64,000 nt of DNA from Stomorhina lunata (GCA_933228675.1 OW121741.1:41340580-41404579), one strand, 5' to 3'; counted from the stretch's first letter, positions 11,215 to 24,195 are shown. A program made the numbers and translations. The notes: generated from the letters alone by a model not told the origin.

Positions 11215-11949
11215 ACAAGTAAGAAAGTGCTATAGTCGGTCAAGCCCGACCAAACGATACCCTTCACCACTAAAGTCAAAGGTGTTCGTTTTCCTGTGTA
11301 AAGACAAATATTTGCTAAATTTTGCCATCATACAAACATATTCTCAAAACTTATACATTTAAGATGTTTGCGCCATTTGGACTTATATGAGAGCTAGGGT
11401 CAAATATAGACCGATTATCTCGAAACTTAGCAAATTGATTACAGATGTTACAAAAGTTATGTATTTTCATTATCTTCGGATTTACGAGCGTTTTAGTGAA
11501 TTTTGTCTCATTTAGTGCGTTTTGAGAAAAGAGTTTGTATGGGAGCTATGGTCAAATGTGGACCGATTTCAACGAAATTTAGTACAGTGATTTAAGTTTA
11601 CATAAGCAGTATTTGCTTTAAATTTAAAAAAATATTGATTTTTGTGGCCAATATATCAATTCCGGGAAGTCGGACCTATGGGAGGTACCATTAATAATTT
11701 ACCGATTTTGACGAATTTCAATAGCCATGGTCCCATTATCAAAAAAATGATCTGTGCCAAATTTCATCAATATGATTACAAGGTTTACATGGGGGTACTG
11801 CCAGCCAGCCAGACGGACGGATATCGCTAAATCGACTCAGAAAGTGATTCTAAGATTCAAGGATGGATCTAAGACAAATATTTCTATGCGTTTCATACAT
11901 CAGCACAAACTTATAGTACCCTTACCACCTATGTTGGTGAAGGGTATAA
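11215..11949 (-). mobile_element. HINE-A element, near complete, inverted
   Basis: Begins ACAAGTAAGAAAGTGC then the hairpin GTCGGTCAAGCCCGAC, the inverse of the 3' end of the copy at 814-1612. It ends GGTGAAGGGTATA, the inverse of its 5' end. The interior shares phrases such as 'gacggacggatatcgctaaa' and 'gggagctatggtcaaatgtg'. The short open frames within it are non-coding by-products. Confidence 0.65.
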
Positions 11950-11970
11950 TAACCGGGTTTAGTTTAGCAT

Positions 11971-12560
11971 AAATGAAGACTTTATTTTGAAAGTGAAATA
12001 AGTCCACATTCCAAAAAAATTGAGTTAATGATGGTTAAAGATTCTGCAATTCTGGATCTAACTATGCGAAAAAAAATTAATTTTAAATTTTCAAAACCTA
12101 CTAAAATATTGACAGTCAAACATTTTGTGGTTAATGATTTGATACAAATTTTTATTTAGAAAGTGGTTGAAGTCATAGAGTATCGCATAGAGTGCGATCA
12201 TATGTTTTACTAGGCACAAAAAAAAATAGAAAAAATACCAAAAAAAAAATGTATAATGACATTTCTTATATGAAGATGACGTCTTTTAAATGTACTTTTA
12301 ACGTCTCTTAAATGTACTTGACAGTTTCGTCCTCAGTCTAGTTCTGGTTTATGGTTGAAGTCCCATATATTTTTCAATTAAAAAAAAAATTATTCAAACA
12401 AAGTAAAAATTTCAAATTTATTTGTTTTGAAAGTGGATTAAGTCCACCACATTTTTAATTTTAAAAGGAAAAATTTCTTCAAACAAAATAATAATTTAAA
12501 TTTTTTTTTTGGTAAATGGGTTAAGTCCAGTTCATTTTTAAATTCTAACAGAAATATTTA
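11971..12560 (+). repeat. Repeat flanking the large minisatellite
   Basis: The first 150 bp (GAAGACTTTATTTTGAAAGT ... AAACCTACTAAAATATTGAC) is the inverse of the sequence bordering the second 29-bp array at 38153-38301, with roughly 85% identity by eye. The remainder holds about five spaced copies of a (G)TTGAAAGTGG-TTAAGTCCA-like motif, near 11990, 12155, 12350, 12430 and 12515. No coding potential was seen. Confidence 0.6.
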
Positions 12561-12693
12561 CTCGAATAGAGTAAAAGTTAAAGAAGAACAAGTTTAAGAT
12601 GGTTTTTATTGATATTTAAAAATATTTGCAATTTCCTACAATTAAAAAAAAATACTGAAAATTTGGCGAAATGATTTGTAATTTTTTAAAAAT

Positions 12694-15600
12694 TAGGAAA
12701 TTTTTCAAAAATTTACTTTTAATAGGAAATTTTTGAAAAATTTACTTTTTATAGGATACTTTTCAAAAATTTACTTTTTAAAGGAAATTTTTCAAAAACT
12801 TACTTTTTATGGGAAATTTCTTAAAAATTTACTTTTTATAGGAAATTTTTCAAAACTTTACTTTAATAGGAAATTTTTTAAAAATTTACTTTTTATAGGA
12901 AATTTTTCAAAAATTTACTTTTTATAGGAAATTTTTCAAAAATTTACTTTTTATAGGATACTTTTCAAAAATTTACTTTTTAAAGGAAATTTTTCAAAAA
13001 CTTACTTTTTATGGGAAATTTCTTAAAAATTTACTTTTTATAGGAAATTTTTCAAAACTTTACTTTTTATAGGAAATTTTTCAAAAATTTACATTTGATA
13101 GGAAATTTTTCAAAAATTTTTTTTTATAGGAAATTTTTCAAAAATTTACTTTTTATAGGATATTTTTCAAAAATTTACTTTTTATAGGAAATTTTTCAAA
13201 AATATTTCAAAAACTTACTTTTTATAAGAAATTTTTCAAAAATTTACTTTTTATAGGAAATTTTTCAAAAATTTACTTTTTATAGGAAATTTTTCAAAAA
13301 TTTACTTTTTATAGGAAATTTTTCAAAAATTTACTTTTTATAGGAAATTTTTCAAAAATTTACTTTTTATAGGAAATTTTTCGAAAATTTACTTTTTATA
13401 GGAAAATTTTCGAAAATTTACTTTTTAAAGGAAATTTTTCAAAAATTTACTTTTTATAGGATATTTTTCAAAAATTTACTTTTTATAGGAAATTTTTCAA
13501 AAATTTACTTTTTATAGGAAATTTTTCAAAAATTTACTTTTTATAGGAAATTTTTCAAAAATTTACTTTTTATAGGAAATTTTTCAAAAATTTACTTTTT
13601 ATAGGAAATTTTTCAAAAATTTACATTTTATAGGAAATTTTTCGAAAATTTACTTTTTAAAGGAAATTTTTCAAAAATTTACTTTTTATAGGATATTTTT
13701 CAAAAATTTACTTTTTATAAGAAATTTTTCAAAAATATTTCATAAACTTACTTTTTATAGGAAATTTTTCAAAAATTTACTTTTTATAGGAAATTTTTCA
13801 AAAATTTACTTTTTATAGGAAATTTTTCGAAAATTTACTTTTTAAAGGAAATTTTTCAAAAATTTACTTTTTAAAGGAAATTTTTCAAAAATTTACTTTT
13901 TATAGGAAATTTTTCAAAAATTTACTTTTTATAGGAAATTTTCGAAAATTTACTTTTTAAAGGAAATTTTTCAAAAATTTACTTTTTATAGGAAATTTTT
14001 TTAAAAATTTACTTTTTATAGGAAATTTTTCAAAAATTTACTTTTTATAGGAAATTTTTCAAAAACTTACTTTTTATAGGAAGTTTTTAAAAAATTTACA
14101 TTTGATAGGAAATTTTTCAAAAATTTTTTTTTTATAGGAAATTTTTCAAAAATTTACTTTTTATAGGAAATTTTTCAAAAATGTACTTTTACAGGCAATT
14201 TTTCAAAAATTTACTTTTAATAGGAAATTTTTCAAAAATTTACTTTTTATAGGAAATTTCTCAAAAATTTACTTTTTATAGGAAATTTTTCAAAAATTTA
14301 CTTTTTATAGGAATTTTTTCAAAAATTTACTTTTTATAGGAAATTTTTCTAAAACTTACTTTTTATGGGAAATTTCTTAAAAATTTACTTTTTATAGGAA
14401 ATTTTTCAAAAATTTACTTTTTATAGGAAATTTTTCAAAAATTTACTTTTTATAGGAAATTTTTCAAAAATTTACTTTTAATAGGAAATTTTTAAAAAAT
14501 TTACTTTTAATAGGAAATTTTTTAAAAATTTACTTTTTATAGGAAATTTTTCAAAAATTTACTTTTTATAGGAAATTTTTCAAAAATTTACTTTTTATAG
14601 GAAATTTTCAAAAATTTACTTTTTATAGGAAATTTTTCAAAAATTTACTTTTTATAGGAAATTTTTCAAAAATTTACTTTTTATAGGAAATTTTTCAAAA
14701 ATTTATTTTTTAAAGGAAATTTTTCAAAAACTTACTTTTTATGGGAAATTTCTTAAAAATTTACTTTTTATAGGAAATTTTTCAAAACTTTACTTTTTAT
14801 AGGAAATTTTTCAAAAATTTACATTTGATAGGAAATTTTTCAAAAATTTTTTTTTTATAGGAAATTTTTCAAAAATTTACTTTTTATAGGAAATTTTTCA
14901 AAAATGTACTTTTACAGGCAATTTTTCAAAAATTTACTTTTAATAGGAAATTTTTCAAAAATTTACTTTTAATAGGAAATTTTTTAAAAATTTACTTTTT
15001 ATAGGAAATTTTTCAAAAATTTACTTTTTATAGGAAATTTTTCAAAAATTTACTTTTCATAGGAAATTTTTCAAAAATTTACTTTTCATAGGAAATTTTT
15101 CAAAAATTTACTTTTTATAGGAAATTTTTCAAAAATTTACTTTTTATAGGAAATTTTTCAAAAATTTACTTTTTATAGGAAATTTTTCAAAAATTTACTT
15201 TTTATAGGAAATTTTTCAAAAATTTACTTTTTATAGGAAATTTTTCAAAAATTTACTTTTTATAGGAAAATTTTCAAAAATTTACTTTTTATAGGAAATT
15301 TTTCAAAAATTTACTTTTTATAGGAAATTTTTCAAAAATTTACTTTTTATAGGAAATTTTTCAAAAATTTACTTTTTATAGGAAATTTTTCAAAAATTTA
15401 CTTTTTATAGGAAATTTTTCAAAAATTTACTTTTTATAGGAAATTTTTCAAAAATTTACTTTTTATAGGAAATTTTTCAAAAATTTACTTTTTATAGGAA
15501 ATTTTTCAAAAATTTACTTTTTATAGGAAATTTTTCAAAAATTTACTTTTTATAGGAAATTTTTCAAAAATTTACTTTTTATAGGAAATTTTTAAAAAAT

Positions 15601-17130
15601 TTACTTTTTATAGGAAATTTCTCAAAAATTTACTTTTTATAGGAAATTTCTCAAAAATTTACTTTTTATAGGAAATTTCTCAAAAATTTACTGTTTATGA
15701 GAAATTTTTCAAAAATTTACTTTTTAAAGGAAATTTCTCAAAAATTTACTTTTTAAAGGAAATTTCTCAAAAATTTTTCAAAAATTTACTTTTTATAGGA
15801 AATTTTTCAAAAATTTACTTTTTATAGGAAAATTTTCAAAAATTTACTTTTTATAGGAAATTTTTCAAAAATTTACTTTTTATAGGAAATTTTTCAAAAA
15901 TTTACTTTTTATAGGAAATTTTTCAAAAATTTACTTTTTATAGGAAATTTTTCAAAAATTTACTTATTATAGGAAATTTTTCAAAAATTTACTTTTTATA
16001 GGAAATTTTTCAAAAATTTACTTTTTATAGGAAATTTTTCAAAAATTTACTTTTTATAGGAAATTTTTCAAAAATTTACTTTTTATAGGAAATTTTTCAA
16101 AAATTTACTTTTTATAGGAAATTTTTCAAAAATTTACTTTTTATAGGAAATTTTTCAAAAATTTACTTTTTATAGGAAATTTTTCAAAAATTTACTTTTT
16201 ATAGGAAATTTTTCAAAAATTTACTTTTTATAGGAAATTTTTCAAAAATTTACTTTTTATAGGAAATTTTTCAAAAATTTACTTTTTATAGGAAATTTTT
16301 CAAAAATTTACTTTTTATAGGAAATTTTTAAAAAATTTACTTTTTATAGGAAATTTCTCAAAAATTTACTTTTTATAGGAAATTTCTCAAAAATTTACTT
16401 TTTATAGGAAATTTCTCAAAAATTTACTGTTTATGAGAAATTTTTCAAAAATTTACTTATTAAAGGAAATTTCTCAAAAATTTACTTTTTAAAGGAAATT
16501 TCTCAAAAATTTTTCAAAAATTTACTTTTTATAGGAAATTTTTCAAAAATTTACTTTTTATAGGAAAATTTTCAAAAATTTACTTTTTATAGGAAATTTT
16601 TCAAAAATTTACTTTTTATAGGAAATTTTTCAAAAATTTACTTTTTATAGGAAATTTTTCAAAAATTTACTTTTTATAGGAAATTTTTCAAAAATTTACT
16701 TTTTATAGGAAATTTTTCAAAAATTTACTTTTTATAGGAAATTTTTCAAAAATTTACTTTTTATAGGAAATTTTTCAAAAATTTACTTTTTATAGGAAAT
16801 TTTTCAAAAATTTACTTTTTATAGGAAATTTTTCAAAAATTTACTTTTTATAGGAAATTTTTCAAAAATTTACTTTTTATAGGAAATTTTTCAAAAATTT
16901 ACTTTTTATAGGAAATTTTTCAAAAATTTACTTTTTATAGGAAATTTTTCAAAAATTTACTTTTTATAGGAAATTTTTCAAAAATTTACTTTTTATAGGA
17001 AATTTCTCAAAAATTTACTGTTTATGAGAAATTTTTCAAAAATTTACTTTTTAAAGGAAATTTCTCAAAAATTTACTTTTTAAAGGAAATTTCTCAAAAA
17101 TTTACTTTTTATAGGATTTTTTTTTTAAAT
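12694..17130 (+). repeat. 29-bp minisatellite array, about 150 units
   Basis: The unit is GGAAATTTTTCAAAAA followed by TTTACTTTTTATA (29 bp). Most units match the consensus exactly or differ by one or two bases. Variant units (GATATTTTTC, GGGAAATTTCTT, CTGTTTATGAG, GTACTTTTACAGGC) recur at set distances: 723 bp (14101 to 14824), 736 bp (15691 to 16427) and 591 bp (16427 to 17018), which shows higher-order blocks of about 25 and 20 units. There are no spacers between units. A 64-codon frame at 12733-12927 is just the translated repeat. Function unknown; similar arrays in flies are usually heterochromatic. Confidence 0.95.
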
Positions 17131-18734
17131 TTACTTTTTTAACTGTTTCGAATTTTTTGTTTCGAAACAGTTTAAAATGTTCAAGATCCGACTGTAAATG
17201 CCGAAGATAAACCGAAAAATGTATTTTGGCAACCCATGTGCGACGAAAAAAATTGAAAAAAAAAATTTTCGAAACTGCCTCATAGCAATGCTTTATATTC
17301 GATGTTGTACGGCGAACTTTGTTTTTTCGAGACGCCCTACGGTCCATGGATTCCGCGTGTATATCCCATTCATTCTTTACCACAAAATTCATTCATTCTT
17401 TACCACAAAATCGGAAAAGTTCGTTTAATGTAGAGTCCATATACTACCAAAAAGATAGAAAAAGTAGTGTTTAACGATGAAAAATGCTTTAAGTAGACAA
17501 TATTTTGTTATTATAACGAATTTTTAAATTAATTAACATTTATACCATATAGTCAAAAAGGTCTTTAAAAATAGCTACAATTATTATCAAATAGGTTGAT
17601 TTGCTCCCGAAATTTAGAGATTTATGGTAAAAATTTTACATTTTTGGATTTTTCTTTTCCATTAGTTCCTTGAATCCTATAATACAATAATTAAACAGAA
17701 AGTTTTTGATAAAAAACTTTTGTTATAAAAACAATTTTAGAAATATTTTAAAAATTAGGTCCTTTGTATCACTCAAAGAAACTTAAAATTACCAATTCTA
17801 AGAACTCTGGGGGTGAATGATAAAACTGTTTTTCCGAGCCGCCCTAATGTGTTTATTTGTATGTAGTAAATATGTATTTAAGAATTTATTTATGTACTTA
17901 TTTTAACTCTTTAAATCCTTGTTATTTATATATATCAATTTACTGACACACAAACTTTTACAAAAGCCTTTAATGCATAATCAAATTTATTTTTGTTTTA
18001 TTGTTAAATTATTTTAATTGTTAAAAAAATATAAATCCACAAAAAAATGATTGTACTTATATAAATGCCATTTGCAGGAAGTTAATGTTAATTATACGCC
18101 ATCAGTTGCATTCATTGAAATACTCTCACATTATTTGTCCTTAAATTAAATACATAATTCGATTTCAGATTTAATGTTTTTGATTTTTTAAACAAATGAC
18201 TTAATACAATATATTAATGTTTAAACTAAATATTTAATACCGTTAATCAACAAAACGAATCCCAAAGTCATTACTCAAAATAAAATAAAGGTTTAAGATT
18301 TTTTATATTTCAGGTGTTTATGAACCGAGAAAATGAAATATAATTCACATGGGCCCATCCTCCAGGAGCTCTAGGACAGACATATGGACATGACTAAAAC
18401 GACTGATCTTTCGATTCTGAGCCTATCGGTATAAATTTTTATTCGATCAATAATATAAAAATTACAAATATATATCGGCAGTCTTAGGGGGTTAAAGATA
18501 CAGGGCTTATTTCACAATCTTCTTCGAAAGTTTCCTAATAACAAAATTAACTGACATAACCCCTAAAAGACATAATATCTCGGGAACTGGATATAGGCTA
18601 AAAGATTTTCAGATTTAGAAGTCCGAATTAAAAAAACATTCTAGAATATGATATGTTTTCTAGTTGATCAGTGTTTTTAAAAATATATATTTTAACTAAT
18701 CATGTAATGGTCAGGGCCAAAATTTTAATATTTT
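17131..18734. other. AT-rich sequence with possible mariner-type end remnants
   Basis: No gene recognised. A perfect hairpin AACTGTTTCGAA ... TTCGAAACAGTT lies at 17141-17172. CATTCATTCTTTACCACAAA is directly repeated near 17367 and 17390. Two similar sequences, TTTTTTCGAGACGCCCTAC (about 17320) and TTTTTCCGAGCCGCCCTAA (about 17830), resemble the outer end of the mariner at 9991 (GGAGTTTCCGAACCGCCCT), so a mariner-derived remnant may lie here. The rest shows nothing. Confidence 0.4.
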
Positions 18735-19858
18735 TATACCCACCATCAAAAACAATGGGGGGTATATTGAGATTGTCATTCCGTTTGTAATTTCCTTAAT
18801 ATTGACTCAAAAACCAAAATTGAAGTATATTCTGAATCCTTATGAAATTCTAAGACGATTGAGCGATGTCTTTCTGTCTGTCTGTTGTATATAACCTTAA
18901 CGAAAGGATATAGGGCACTGGAATTTGGCACAAATATTCTTCATTTCTTGGAAAATTTTGGTATTGAAATCGGGCAAAATCGGTTTACATTTGACCATAG
19001 CTCCACTATAACCTCTCTAGGCTAATAAATGATAAATTATAACAGCTATGATGACAAAATTTGGTATCTAGAAGTTTTATGTAAGCTCTAGGCAGCATTT
19101 CATCGAAATCGGTTCACATTTAACCATAGCTCCCATACAAAAAACACACGGAAACAGCCTAAATTTCACCTGAAATACACTTAAATCCCAATAAATGATA
19201 AACTGTAATAGCTTTGGCCACTAAATTTAGCACAAGGAAGTCTTATGTCAATGCCAGCAAGTGTACAAAATGTTGTCACAATCGGCCACCATTTGACCAT
19301 TGCTCCCATATAAAAAACTTACGGAAACACAAAAATACAAAAAGAAAAGGGGGTTTATGCGCGATAACGCCTTAACAAAAAGAGCTAGAGGAACAAAATT
19401 TTACAAAACTATTTTCGATATCATTAAAAAGTTGTGTATTGAAAATGGAGGAAATCGGTTTACATTTAGTTAGAGCTAACTCCCATATAACCCCGGATCG
19501 GGGTTATATGGGAGTTATATGGGTTATATGGAGGTTAATGCTCATAAATTGAAACAATTGCAATAGCTCTGACGACTAAATTTAGAATAGAGAAGTTTTA
19601 TGCAACTATTGGTCAGTATATCAAATTTTATAAAAATCTGTGCATATTTGGATATAGCTTTCATATAAAAAACACTCCCGGAAACAAAAAAAAAGTAGCA
19701 AAGGCAAGTTATTAGCTATTCAATTAGAAACTGTGATAGCTATGGCCACTAAATTTTGCAAGAATAAGCTCTATATAAATACTAGCCAGTGTGTAAAATT
19801 TTGTTACAATCGATCAACATTTGGCTATACTTCTTATATGTATAAAACATCCCCTTTT
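18735..19858 (+). mobile_element. HINE-B element, 3'-truncated
   Basis: Starts TATACCCACCATCAAAAAC with GGGGGGTATATTGAGATTG and contains the recurring 'cacatttgaccatagctccc' phrases. It lacks a 3' hairpin and runs straight into a second HINE-B 5' module at 19859. This can be read as tandem copies or as one longer element with an internal repeat of the 5' module; the same arrangement recurs at 31.7-34.7 kb, which favours the latter. Confidence 0.6.
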
Positions 19859-19987
19859 TATACCCACCATCAAAAAGAATGGGGGGTATATTGAGATTGT
19901 CATTCCGTTTGTAATTTCCTTAATAATGGCTCAAAAACCAAAAACGATATATATTCTGAATCCTTATGAAATTCTAAGACGATTAAG

Positions 19988-20018
<31 letters not shown>

Positions 20019-20029
20019 CTGTCTGTCTA

Positions 20030-20086
<57 letters not shown>

Positions 20087-21741
20087 CTGTCTGTTGAAAA
20101 CACGATAATGCCTAAACGAAATTAACTAGCTCACTGAAACTTTGTAAAAATATTCTTCATCTCTGAGAAAATTTTGGTTTTGAAATTGGGCAAAATCGGT
20201 TCACATTTGACCATAGCTCCCGTATAACCTCGTCTAGTCTAATCGCTTATTTGTTAATAAATGACAAATTATAGCAGCTATGATAAAATTTGGTATATAG
20301 AAGTTTTACGATAGTTCTAGGCAGCGTATAAAATTTCATCAAAATCGGTTCACATTTAGCCATAGCTCCCATACAAAAAACTTACGAAAACAGCCTCTAT
20401 TTCACCTAAAATACACATAAAGGCCAATAAATCTAACAGTATAACAGATATAACCACTAAATTTTGCACAAGAATGTCAATGCCAGCCAGTGTGCAAAAT
20501 TTTGTCGCAATCGGTCACCATTTGACCTAGCTCCCATATAAAAAACTTACGAAAACACAAAAATTCAAAAAGAAAAGGGGATTTATATCCGTCTGTCCGT
20601 CAGATAAAATCGTGATAGCTCCTTAACTAAAAAAGCTAGTAAGATTAAATTAAGCACAAGGAAGTCTTATGTCAATGTCAGCTAGTGTGCAGAATTTTGT
20701 CGCAATCGGTCACCATTTGACCATAGCTCCCATATAAAAAACTTATGGAAACACAAAAATACATATACAAAAGGTTGTTTATGTCCGTCTGTCCGTCAGA
20801 TAAAAGCACGATAGCGCCTTAACGAAAAGAGCTAGAGGGTCAAAATTTTACAAAGGTATTTTGGATATCTTGAAAAAGATGTGTGTTGAAAATGGACAAA
20901 ATCGGTTCAAATTTAGTTAGAGCTCCCCGCCCCGGGAAACACATTAATGCTGATAAATTGAATACAATTGTAATAGCTATGACGATTAAATTTAAAATAG
21001 GGAAGTTTTATGCAATTTTTGATCAGTTTATCAAATTTTATAGGTATTAGTCCATATTTAACTTTAGCTTTCATATAAAAAACACTCATGGAAACCAAAA
21101 ATTTTAGCAAAGGCCAGTTAAAAGCTATTAAATTAGAAACTATGATAGCTAGAATAAGCTCTATATATATACCAGCCAGTGTGTAAAATTTTGTTGCAAT
21201 CGGTCAACATTTGGCTATAACTCTTATATATATAACATCCCCTTTTTATATCTGCAATCAAAAAGATTTGGAGGTACATTAATTCTATTAAGATTACACC
21301 TATGAAATTAGATAGGCATTAATCAATGTTCAGCCCAGACTTTATATATGATGAATGCATTAGGAACTCCTAACGAAATATATGGACCTGCCGTATTACT
21401 ATTAACGTGTTTAGCCTAACTACATATTAATCACAACGAAAAGTATTTAACAACTTATTAATGTAAAACTATACCTGATTATGAGACCGAATTTTGATCA
21501 AAGTAAATACTGGGGAAACCACTAAAATATTTTTGAATGTTGAACTATAAAGCTACGGAAACCTAATTTAGTCCAAAGGTTTTACCAACAATACCAAATA
21601 GCTTAGCGATTTTTCCAGTTTTGGTGCAGATTTTGAATTAGCTGCACCCTTGTAGATGTATGAGATATGTTTCTAAATTTAACACAACTTGATGGTGGGT
21701 ATATAAGATTCGGCACAGCCGAATATAAAACTCTTACTTGT
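19859..21741 (+). mobile_element. HINE-B element, complete 5' to 3'
   Basis: Runs from TATACCCACCATCAAAAAG to GATGGTGGGTATATAAG, the hairpin ATTCGGCACAGCCGAAT, and CTCTTACTTGTT. The two outer 13-mers (TATACCCACCATC and its inverse) are subterminal inverted repeats. It holds the GTCY tract at 19990-20094 and several internal near-repeats. Its interior from about 21240 carries the unoccupied target sequence for the Sola-like insertion at 42.35 kb (TTTATATATGATGAATGCAT at about 21340). Confidence 0.7.
19990..20094 (+). repeat. (GTCY)n microsatellite
   Basis: About 26 tandem GTCT/GTCC units. It sits at the same place inside HINE-B as shorter tracts in other copies, where INE-1/mini-me elements carry their GTCY tract. 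It yields false 'LSVCLSVC' and 'DRQTDRQT' frames. Confidence 0.9.
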
Positions 21742-22169
21742 TATATCTACAATCAAAAAGACTCGGAGGTACAAGCATTATATTATGATTGCACCAACGT
21801 CCAGACTTTATATACGGTAGATACATTAGGAACTGCTAACAAAATATATGGACCTGTCGTATTACTATGAGTATGTTTATCCTAACTAAATATTAAGCTA
21901 TGCGAAGAGCATTTAACAACTTATTAATGTAAAACCATACCAGGTTAAGATACCGAATTTTGTTCAAAATAAATAGTATCACTTACATACTTTTAAACGC
22001 TGAACTATAAAGCTCCTGCAACGAATTTTACAACTTTTTTCGAATTTGGTCCACATTTTGAATTAGATGCACCCTCGTAGATATATGAGAGATATTTCTA
22101 AATTTAACACAACTTAATGGTGGGTATATAAGATTCGGCACTGCCGAATATAACACATTTGCTTGTTTT
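21742..22169 (+). mobile_element. Second HINE-B 3' module in tandem
   Basis: Repeats the last roughly 430-500 bp of the preceding element: 'tatctacaatcaaaaagact', 'tatggacctg', 'ctcgtagatatatgag', then GATGGTGGGTATATAAG, hairpin ATTCGGCACTGCCGAAT and GCTTGTTTT. The result is two 3' ends in a row. Confidence 0.65.
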
Positions 22170-22694
22170 AATTTATAACAAAGTTTTCCATTATAAGGAA
22201 TATAATGCTTTATTTTCTTCAAATCAAGTATTTCCTTAAAATGGATCTCTAACAAAATTTCAGAAATTTTTTTGTACGAACTAGTTTTTGACCTAGCAAA
22301 AACATCTCACTTTTTGGTTTAAAACCTCTAGATTGTTTTATGCAAAAAAGTCGATGACGCATATTTTTTTAAAGCGAAAACTGCAATGTTGTTTAGTTAG
22401 AAGCCAAGATTTTAATTTAAGTATGTCAGCATTCATTTGATGTACGATATAATTTTTTGCTGGTTTGTGGCTTAATGTTACACTTTTTGATAATATTTCT
22501 AAAGAGGACTTGTGGACTCTTAATTTTGGGTTATAGCAACCAAGTGAGAGAGAGCGAAAATGTGGTTTGTTTTGGTAAAGATAATGTCATAAAAATATTA
22601 AACTAAGGTGACCAGGATTCACAAGCTAGGCTGTGAATGTAAAAAGCACTATTTTTCCTCATAAACTTTCCCACAAAATAACTTGGATATCACC
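22170..22694. other. AT-rich sequence without a recognised gene
   Basis: No motif, repeat or convincing frame was seen between the HINE-B end and the LOA-type LINE. Confidence 0.5.
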
Positions 22695-24190
22695 GAACGG
22701 CATAGGTTAGGTTAGGTAAGGCAGGCAGCCGATATAGGTGAGCGTCACTTGGGTCCTAAAAAGCGGTCCCTTTGTGTTACCTGCAAGGTATAGACTGGAA
22801 GAAAAGAACAAAAATAATTACTCCAAGTCATCATTACTCCAAGTCATCCTGAAGCCCTGATAAATGAGTCGATTTTACGAATGTCAATACTCACTAGATC
22901 CGATAAATCATGCAGAAAAGGTGCCCCCAGATTGAGAGCCCTTGAAGGCGAGAAGGCGGGGCAGTGACAAAAAACATGAGTCACTGTCTCCTCCTATTCT
23001 ATGTTATGACAACTACGACAGTAGTCATAGAATTGAAGATTAAGTCTTCTGGCATGTATTCCAAAAACGCAATGACCTGTTAGGGTTGAGATAAGGTTGC
23101 GGAGTCTGAGACGGGGTAAAGTTCCCAACGTTTAGTATTGTAGGTGGGCCATGTTTGCCTAGATATTGAGCAAGTGGTTTCCGAAGAGCATTCGCTCTGC
23201 GCTGACGCGAAAAGTAATTGCCTATTTATTGATTTGCAGGCAGATAGCGGTATACCCGTAAATTGGTCGATGTTGTTCTGACTCAGGAGAGCACCGGATT
23301 TAGCAAGTTTGTCCGCGGTGGAGTTACCAGGTATGTTGTTGTGCCGGGTACCCAGAAGAGTTCGATCTTGCAATGTCTCGCCATCTCGTTAAGAGATGCC
23401 CGGCATTCACGGGTAAGAACAGATGATAGGGATTTTATTGCACCTGACTGTCGATACAGAAACGAATGTCCCTGTCGTATACTCTGTGGTATCTCAACCG
23501 TTTGACTGCTTTGTGAATAGCCGATATCTCGGATTGTAGGATACTAAATTGATCAGGGAGCCTAAAGCAGATTTCCTTCCCTAGAAGTGGGATGAAGATG
23601 CTCCCCATTACGCCTATCTTTGACTTCGATCCATCAGTGTAAACCTCCAGACAGCCGTCATCTGAAGATGGGGGTTCTCCAGAGATAGTCACAGTGACTA
23701 TGGAGTGGATATGCAGTAATCTATATGGTCAGGGATATTTGTGATTTTGTTCAGGATAGTGGAATGTCCGGTTTGTGAGTGGGACCAGGTTCCAATTGTG
23801 CTCAGACGGACAGCCGAGTTAAGAGCAATTTGCATTGCTATTAGTTTGACCGGGAGCCAGTTGAGCATAGTAAAGAGTGCCTTAGATGGAGTAGTTCTTA
23901 AGGCACCGGTAATCATTAGAGCGGAAGATCTTAAAATTTTGTTAAAATAGTCCCTCTGGTTTGCCTTGGTGAGTGCAATCCACCAGACCAGCGCACCATA
24001 CATTAATATAGGCTTAACCACCATGTCGAAGAGCAGTGTTGATGGGATTTAGCCCCCAGGTTTTGCCAATGGCCCCTCTGCATAAATAGAGTGCAATAGA
24101 CGCTTTAGACACCCTGGATTGGGTGTTCAGGCTTCAGGACAGTTTAGAGTCCAGAATGACCCTCAGATATTTGGCATGGTCAGTGATCAA
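22695..24190 (-). pseudogene. LOA-type non-LTR retrotransposon fragment (RT C-terminus + RNase H)
   Basis: Read right to left on the minus strand. 24190-24030 covers the RT connection (AKYLRVILDSKLS, GAIGKTWGLNP). 24024-23698 covers VVKPILMYGALVWWIAL and ITGALRTTPSKAL. RNase H follows at 23692-23435 with the catalytic series YTDGSKSK (Asp), SEISAIHKA (Glu) and FCIDSQ (Asp). 23373-23080 carries the last RNase H motif, seen as NNIPGNSTADKLAKSGA. The left end has GGTTAGGTTAGGTAAGG, a plausible 3' tail. Endonuclease and most RT are missing and frames shift twice. The PILMYG...WW motif plus RNase H fits LOA; the I clade is the alternative. It abuts the RTE-like copy at 24196. Confidence 0.7.
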
Positions 24191-24195
24191 TTCTA

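Noticed and set aside
12733..12927. 64-codon open frame (KNLLFIGNFSK-like repeats)
   Set aside because: It is the translation of the 29-bp satellite and is not a gene.
12694..17130. 29-bp repeat array taken as a CRISPR array
   Set aside because: Units are directly adjacent with no unique spacers, and the surroundings are eukaryotic repeats. It is a minisatellite.
19821..20108. Cysteine/serine repeat protein (LSVCLSVC) and its antisense (DRQT)n
   Set aside because: Both come from the GTCY microsatellite; the same artefact appears at 32872-33114.
22700..22725. GGTTAGGTTAGG as insect telomere repeat
   Set aside because: Only two to three units, at the 3' end of a LOA-type LINE where such tails are normal; flies of this group also lack TTAGG telomeres.
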